Source: Apodemus sylvaticus (Eukaryota > Chordata > Mammalia > Rodentia > Muridae). Taken from it: 64,000 nucleotides of DNA. This document shows positions 42,301 through 51,293 of the stretch, one piece after another. Numbering within the stretch: position 1 is the stretch's first letter; every line of letters starts with the position of its first letter. The stretch is taken from positions 105,465,506 through 105,529,505 of the forward strand of contig NC_067472.1 in the NCBI RefSeq assembly GCF_947179515.1, given 5' to 3'. The translations under genes were made by a program, and so were the position numbers. The notes beneath the pieces were generated by a model, which worked only from the letters and a program-made list of their open reading frames with translations, made no database searches and was not told the origin of the DNA.

Positions 42301-45300
42301 ATGTGACTGACAAGGCTTCCACAGCCTGCCAGCCTCCACCCTCCCTTCTGGATTTAACTATTTTCCCCTAGAAGATTACAGAGGATTCTGTAAGCCACAA
42401 AAAATATCTTTCTCTATTAAAACCTACATACTGATTTCTTCAATAAGATTCCTTAGCTAATATTTTAAGACTAGGAAAACAACACGCCCGATGCTATCGA
42501 GGCTATGAAGGAGCAGGAGCAGAGTGCTAACACACCTCCACACAGCACACTGGAAGGAATATGAAAAGCTTTCTATTTTTTGCTGCAATTATTTTCCAAT
42601 TCAGGAATTTACACTAGAGAAATAACATATATAAACTATGTATAAATCGCGTATGTTAAAAGTAGTTAATTAGAAACAACTAAATATCTAATGTGACAAT
42701 TTTCAATCTGTGTATTGTAACCCCTTTGGGGGTCACATATCAGAGATGTATGATTCATAACAACAGCAAAATTACAGTTATGAAGTAGCAATGAAATAAT
42801 TTCATGGTTTGGATCACTATGACATGAGGAACTAACTATATTAAAGGGTCTTAGTATTAGGAAGGTTGAAACTGCTCTAATACATAACAATTAAGCTAAT
42901 TTTAGCATATCCATATGTAGTTATATGGCAGGCAGTTTAAGTCATCACTTCACAAAGAGTTTAATTTGGTGGTTGTTTTTTGCTTTTGCTTGTTTTTAGA
43001 TAGGGTCTTACTTTGTAACTGTGTCTGTCCTGGACTTGCTATGCACACCAGAAGATCTTTCTAACCCCCACCTGCTAGCATTATAGGAATGCACCACTTC
43101 TGCCAGCTCACTAAAAGCTTAATATGAACAACACTTGTTATGCTTGACAAATTACATATATTATATAAATCCCCAAACATAAAATATGTGGAAATTATTT
43201 TACTAAAAATGAAATAAAAGCCCCTATTACACCCCATTGAAACACACATTAGCAGGGCCTGGGCTACAGGTCTGAGACCTTCAGTTTCTCAGGAGGCTCA
43301 GAAGCACAGAAAGCTCAGTGCCTCCTGGATGACAGAGTGAGTTCATGACCAGCCTGGGTAACCTAGTGAGAACCTGACCAAGATAAAAAGTAAAACTAGG
43401 TCTAGGGCTCAGTAAAGAGAGTACTTATCAACTATTTTTGAGGTCCTAGTTGAGTTCAATCCTCAGTAACACACTCACATACACACACAATAAATAATGC
43501 CAGAGATCCACACGTTTCTACGTTGGCTATGGGCAAATTCTGCCTTCTTGGTGGGTGAAATTCAAAGGGGAAAACTTTTTGAGTTTCTTAAAATAATGTA
43601 AAATTATTTCATAATTAAAAAGAAAGCCATTAACTAGGTTTAGGTAAATGCAATATAGATATATTAAAATGTTTGCAGAGGTTGTCTTGAAGTTTTCTGT
43701 GAGAAAACTTCAAGACAACCTCTGCAAAAACTCTGTGGGATTTTTTTTACTCCCCCTTCTTTCTGTTTTGCTGTTTTCCAAGAAGAGCTTCTATTTATAT
43801 TTTTGGGGTGGGGGAACCACTAAACAAAAGAAAAGGTGCATTTACTCTATTCACATCAAAGATGGACCAACTGGGCTGCTCTTCCAGTGAAGGAGCTGTG
43901 CACAGCCTACGTTACTCATTTCCACGAGGTCACCTGCAAGTGAACTTTATAAACTGGAACTCTGGGTGGGCTGGGTAATTCAAGTACTTTGCCCACAAAT
44001 GAAAATGAGAACTTTAAATTAAGCCTATATAAAACCTATACTCATACTGTCACTGTGAACGGCACTCAGGACATGCGCTCTGTCAGTTGTGGTTGGCTCA
44101 CACCTGCAATCCTAGCACTTGGAAGACTGAGGCAGGAGGACTACAAGTTCAAGACTAGCCTGGGGTACATTAATGAGACCTTGTCTCAAAAAACAAAAAC
44201 AAAACAAAACACCAAACCAGAGCAGAGCAGACTGACAGGACCAAAGAACTTGCATGATGCTCTGGTTCTGTTTTTGTTATAGAAGGATTCTCAGACAAGT
44301 CAATGAACTTTGCTGAGTCTCAGTTTCTTCTATGAAATGAAGGTGATAACCTAATTCACAGAGCTGTTGTGATTATAGATTTGACAGTATTGAGCCCCAA
44401 GATCTGGTTTATCTAGGAAAGTGTCTGATGTAAATGTAAGCCTCAAATGAATTACCTTTTTCTGTGGGGTTTTCTTTGCATAAACTTGGAAGGCGAGGTT
44501 AGAATTCCACCAGTGCTCTATCATCGGGCCACCAAACTCGACTGGACACACAAATCGCTGCTGGAATTTTACCACTGTGAAAGAGAACAGGCACATGTCA
44601 CACAGCCCAACCAGAGTCATCACTAACCCATGTGTTGACTCCACCCACCCTTTCCAAGTTCTTTCAGTTGACTCCACACAGTAGTGGACGATAAGCAGTA
44701 ATGCTGTTCAGATTTGCTAAGAGAAATGATCATCAAATGTGAACACAGGGTACGAAGGACTCATCCACACACTTCACTGAGGCCACAGCAATGGTTATTT
44801 ATTTTGAGATCGGGTCTCACTATGTAGCCCTGGCTGGCTTTGATATCACGGAGATCTGCCTCCCTCTGCCTCTTAGGTGCTGAGATTGAAGGTGTACCTT
44901 ACTATGGCTTGGCAAACATGACTGTTTTTGGAAGACAGGCAGGTAAGTGGCTCAACAGAAAAAGTACATTAACTAGATAGAGGATGAAGGATGAATAAAT
45001 TCATAGAAGAATCAAACTGTAAATTCCATCAATAAGACTAAGCTCATTTTCTGGCTAATGGACAGATAATCTGAATGCTGATATTCAGATATCAACTACT
45101 CATGCTAGTCAGCCACGTCAGGTGGAATGTCTGCCTCTGAACACAGGGATCTCTGTGACAAAGGGGACCAAGTGTCTGTTTACTTTGTCTTCTCTGACAT
45201 GCAGCTTCGTCTAGGAAATAAAAGGAATAAAAAGAATCTGAGAATGAAACCAAAAGTGTGCTCCTTTCACAACCCAGCAGGTCACCCAGAAGATGTTCTT

Positions 45301-48300
45301 CTTGTTCAGTCCCTGCCAAGCATCCCTAACAGGTCTGCAGGAACATCAACAGCCCGGTTATGCAGAGAATCTGGCATTGAATATTCATTTATTAAAATCG
45401 CCTCTGACCTCATTTCTCTGTTGATCTCTGACAATCTTAATTCTTGACTCTCATCTTTTCATTGCTCTTAGGGAGGATATGGGTCTTGCTATCTGCATCC
45501 ACACGGGTCAAAAGGCCTGTGCCCAGAAAATTGACAGTCATCATGACTCGCATGAGATCAATTTCTCTGTGACAACTGGGAAAAGGTAGAGAACACTTAT
45601 AGCTCTTTGGGGCAGCAGGACAGCCAACTGAGGTGACAGATGGAAAGACACTCTGGGTACAGTATTAGTTCTTATGTACAAACTGAATTCTGATGCCATT
45701 TGGTGTAAAGAATGCTCCTTTCTACCCAGGCACATTCCTAAGATCACACAATTAGTATTTGGTGTGGTCACACTGAGGCCCCAGTCTTCCCAGCAGACAG
45801 TGTCAGGAAGGCAGCTGCAGGGCTGGCTGATAGATGGCTTCAAAGCTGGAGCAGGTGCCGCCAAGCCCAGTGACCTGAGCTTGGTTCCTGGAGCCCACAC
45901 CAGAAGTAGAGACATCAGAGCTGACACCTGCTGCTGTACCTCACACCCACCTTCACACAAAACTAAATTTTGAAAAAATGTAAATAAAAAAAGCAGCTGT
46001 AATATCAGGTTACAGGAACATATTTTTTGGTATTGTAAATATTTACAACAAAAAAGAAAATAAAAAGTATCCAAAGTACAAGCAACAAAAGAAAAGTAGA
46101 TAAAGTTAATCACATACAAACAGAAAACTTAGCTAGGAGGTGGTGGTGCACACCTTTTGTCCCAGCACTCGAGGGAGGAAGAGGCCAGCCTGGTCTACAG
46201 AGTGAGTTCCAGGACAGGCAAGCCTACAGAGAGAAACCCTGTCATGAAAACCCAAAAACCAAACCAAACAAACCTCAAAACACCAACCACCACCAACAAA
46301 CTTTTATAGTTGTGTTGGTTAGTTTTGTGTCATTTTGACACGTGCTTGAGTGTCAAACTGTATGTCCTGGGGTATGTCCTGGAATTCTTGGGGGCACTTG
46401 TTCGTCAACTGGATTTCTCCAAGTTCACAGACAGGTAGGCAGGAGTCAGAGGCCCGATTTGGAACAATCCAGTTACACAGGAGGAAAGAGGACTGGAATA
46501 GAGGATTTCTGTTCAAAGTTAAGTGGGAACAGCTCTATGTTTCCCTTTGAGACAAGTAAACACCCCTCTATGTCCTCTGCGACAGCTCCTGCCTCCAGGT
46601 TCTTATCCTGCTTCAGCTCCTGTCCCCACTTCTTTTGGTGATGGACTAAAATGTGGAAGAATAAGTCAAATAAACCCTTTCTTCCCCAACAGAAGTTTCA
46701 CCATAGCAATACAAACTCTAACTAAGACATTACTATAAACATATCTACAACTAGGCATGGCCGTATTCCTAAAATCCCAGCCCTAGGGAGGCCAAGACAG
46801 GATGACTGAAAGTTTGAGGCCGACCTAGTCTACAGAGTGAGACCATGTCGGCCTTGGAATGGTGTCACACTGGCCAGAGGCAGCAGACAGCAGAAAAACA
46901 GCTTCTTACCTCCATCTGTGATTTTACTGGAGGCAAGTCGAACAGCCTCAGTGATCAAAGATGTCTTTCCCACTCCACTTTTGGAAAAGCCCACAGGAAA
47001 GTGATACTCCACAAAGAAAGTGCTGGAAGAAAAAAATTAAGAGAATTTGTTGCTTTTGCAGAGGACGTAAGTTCGGTTCCCAGCATTTGCATGGATGCTC
47101 ACAACTGTCTTTAAGGCCAACTAGAGGGGAGCCAATGAATGTCCTCTTCTGATCTCCTTGGGCACCAGACACACATACAGGGCACACATACAGGGTAAAT
47201 ACCCATACACATAAAAAAGAAAAAAAAAGATCTAGAAACAAAACAAAAGGTAGCTATATTTCTGCCTCTCTATCTTTTGAAGTTACCATTTTCAGGATTG
47301 AATTGCCTCAGAGGTCACTTTGAGATCCTGTCTGTTCCTCAGAGCTTTCACCATCTGCCATGTGGGACAGAGCTTGTTTCTGAGAGGACCCACAGCACTT
47401 TCAATATAAACTCTGCCTCTGGGCTCTGAGGCGCTAAGCTACAACCACCTTAGGTGTTCACTGCTCTTGCTCTAATTGTAAGGGCTACAGGAGGGCTTCC
47501 ACCCCACTTTCCTTTATTCCAAATTTATCCTCATTCTTGGGAACTTCAAACCATTTTTACTGATCTAAAAATGTACAAGAAAACAAATCATAAGTTATAC
47601 TTCCTGTATCAGCCACACCATCCCCAATGCCACATTTAGCTTTCTCATTTAGCTGTACCGCTTTTTTGCTGCTGCTGGCTTTGGTGGTTTCCCGGCAAAG
47701 CTCTTCCTGTTTGGTGTCATGTGGGGACTATCTGGAGGGACTCCCATGGTTTCAATGATGATTCTGACCGAATGTACTCTACCCAGGAGAGCCAGTCTAT
47801 CCACACTTAGCGACATCGCTGGAGTATGTCCTGGAATTCTTGAGAGCTCTTGCTGGTCAACTGGATTTCTGCAAGTTCACAGACAGGCAGGCAGGAGTAA
47901 GAGGCCCGATTTGGAACAATCAGAACACAGGAGGAAAGAGGATGGGAGTAGAGGATTTCTGTTCAAAGTGAAGCAGGAACAGCTCTGTGTTTTCCTTTGA
48001 GACAAGACTGGTCTGAGACCCCTGATCCTCCTTTGACTTCCATGCTGGGTCAGAAAACAGCCTCTGTGAAGTGAATTTGGTCCTCATCTAAAAGTGTGTA
48101 AAAATATTCTTTAATCCATCCAAGTACAGGAATGGATAATACAGAATTAGAGTTTTCTAGAAGGGAAGTCTACCTTATTCTGGTTTGCCCACTGTCTTAA
48201 CCTCGTTATTAGGCCATTGTGTGTCCCCTTTCATGGTTCCATATAGGAACCATCACAGTCAACACACTGCAACCATTACTGTTTTCTCCATACCCATCTT

Positions 48301-51233
48301 CTCATGCTGGGTTTTGGGTTTTTGTTTTTTCACTTTTTGAGACAGGGTTTCTCTGTGTAGCCCTGGCTGTCCTAGAACTCATTATTCATACAGCTGGTTG
48401 GCCTTGAACTCACAAAGACCCGATCTACCTACCTCTGCCTGCTGAGCTGTGTATTACCTTTTAAAGGACTGAAATTCTTCAGTGAGTTGCTATAACAAAT
48501 CACTTGGGCAGCCTTGGCCAAATCAAGGCCATTTTCCTCGAGGAAAGGCCCCTGATGTTCTACCCTGAGTCAACACTCACAGCTCACCTGCTTCCCTTGA
48601 CAGCTGCTCTTTTCTTCAGCTTGTGCTCACTTGACCCTACAACCTTAGCTCTGCCAGAGGCTTCTGACCAGCTCACTGTTTTAGAAGGCTCCATGCCATC
48701 ATCTTCACTGGGGAAATCACTGGTGCCGACATCAGATTTCTAGGGAAAGACAAACAGAAAACATGGCACTGAAAGACGCTTGCTTTAGGGGAGGCAGGTA
48801 CAATTGTTTCTACAAAAGCAAGTGCAATTTCTTTTCATAAACACCGTTCTATTACAGAGATAACTGACAGCAGGGGCCTATTCCATATTGTTCTTGGTTA
48901 TACAGAAGTAATCTGCACTTCACAAAGATAGGCTCTAAGTCCATTCAGAGTAAGCAAGGGAAAACATGAAAGTTCTCGGGGAGATACTGCACTGCCTGTC
49001 TGCTGTGTTCCGCACTGTGCTAGGGGTTGCACATGCAGCTGAGTATCCAGCACGCTCCTGTTAGGTGCTTTATCTTGTCTTTACAACTGGAAAAAGCCAG
49101 GTAGCTTTTTGTGGTTGCCAGCTACAAGGGGTGAATCCACATTTTTATTTCCACGAATTCTGAAGCCTGGTTTTCTATGACAGTAGAACTGAGATAGAAT
49201 GGTTGTTACGATGTCACAAAAGACTGTCTTTCCTCCTACTACCCATTCTGATTTTAATTGTGCTTAAGATGAATGATATTTCACAGACTGCCTTCATGAA
49301 AGAAATAAGTTGAAAAATTCCCTTTATTTTTTTGCTTTTGAGGCTAATTGACTAGCCTCTTGTATCACAAAATGCAAAATAAACAGAAAGGGACATGACG
49401 ATTATTTGGCTTCAAATAAAGAGGGGCACTCAGTGTGCTAACGCTGTGTGATTAGGAAGCCGGGCCGGCCGTTCAGGCCTGTTCTCTAGCTTCCACCTTT
49501 TGGCACTTTTGGGGACAAACTCTGTTGACCATGGTCAAGAGGACAAATTATCTCAAAGACCAAAGTAGAAAGCTTTTTGCTCTTAAGTTTTCTTTTAGTA
49601 GCATCTTTTACAAATGAGTACAGATGCCTGGCATGGTAACATATGCTTTTAATTCCAGCAGCCAAGAGGCAGAGACAGGTGGATCGCTATGAGTGCAAGG
49701 CCAGCTTTGTCTACAGAGTGAGTTCCAGGACAGCCAGGGCTACATAATGGGACCCTGGACTCAAACAAAACAAAACAAACAAAAATGGTTACAGATAAGA
49801 CAATCAAAATCTAAGTAGGTTCATAGTTTAAAATTAATTAGGGCAAATAGAAATTGGATTGTTAAGAAGCTTTGAATACCAGGAACCAAAACCACACATT
49901 GATAATGCTGAATTTCTGAGCTGTGACTACTACTCAATATTAGAATGTCAAACATTGCCCTTGGAGCAGAACATGAACCTGTTAAGTTCTTGGTCTTCCT
50001 GATGTGTCATGACCAAGTTGGTAATGTCTAGGTAAAATATTAAAGCCTACATGGAATGTTAAGGCCAAGGTAAAATGTTAAGGCCTAGGTAGGTAACTGT
50101 TACCTGGCTAGCCCACCATTATGAGGATACTCATATGTTTCTGCTATTACTAGAAAACTTTCTTTTTTTTAATTAGATATTTTCTTTATTTACATTTCAA
50201 ATGCTATCCTTTTTCATTTCCCCTCTTAAAACCACCTATCTCATCCCCTCCCCCTGCTCACTAACCCACCCACTCCCACTTTTCAGACCTGGCATTCCCC
50301 TACCCTGAGGCAAGGAGCCTCCTTGGGTCCAAGGGCCTCTCCTCTCATTGATGTCTGACAAGGCCATCCTCTGCTACATATGCAGCGGGAGCCATGGGTC
50401 CCTCCACGTGTACTCTTTGGTTGATGGTTAAGACCCAGGGAGCTTTGGGGGTACTGGTTGGTTCATTTTGTTGTTCTTCATATCGGGCTATTCCTGCCCT
50501 GAGTTCCCTCAGTGATAGAAGATGTAAGCTGTAAGCTGAAATAAATCTTTTCTTCTCCAAGTTGCTTTTGGTCATAGTGTTACATCAACAGAAAGCACAC
50601 TAAGACAGCCTTTCTCTGCCTTTAAAAACTCTCAAGTCTGTTAAGCCTTTTGTGCCTACTTATGCTCTGCCTGACAATATCACATAATTTCGCCCTCCTT
50701 TGTCTCAATTCTGGCAGCCCTCCCTGACTTACTAACCAATCCAGAATAATCTACCTTGTATTTCAGTCATTTTCACCCCTGATATACAAAAAAGAAAACT
50801 CAGAAGTGTGATGGTCTGAATACGGTCAGAATGCATCCCCAAGAGCTTCTATAGTGAAAGCCTGGTCCTCAGTGACCAGTAAGATGTCAGGCATCATGGG
50901 AAGAGATGCTTAGTTCTGTCAGGACAAGTCTTTAGAAGGTATGATGGTAGAACCTGGTCTTGCCACGATGGCTTCCTGTTTGGTGATGTGATCTCTCTCT
51001 CATATATGCCATGAGATGGTGCAGCCAATGTGGTCCTTACCAGAGTTTACACTGAGCTACACAAACTTCTCTTTTTTATAAAGTTAGCCTACCTTATGTA
51101 TTCTGTTAAAGTAACAAAAACTGGACTTATACCAGGAACATGACAGCAGCCTTCAGGACCGACTTGTGGAAAGCGATTAGGCTCATTAGGTTCAGGGTCT
51201 AGAAGATGCTAAACCAGAAACAGATCATGTGGC

Positions 51234-51293
<60 letters not shown>

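Noticed and set aside
45541..46119. Minus-strand frame of 192 codons in intron W4-W5
   Set aside because: Overlaps a B3-like SINE, has no acceptor/donor in the phase required between W4 and W5, and W4 already joins W5 in frame.
46910..47022. NTPase domain call from GVGKTS
   Set aside because: The Walker A pattern is incomplete and no Walker B, switch or other motif is present in neighbouring exons.
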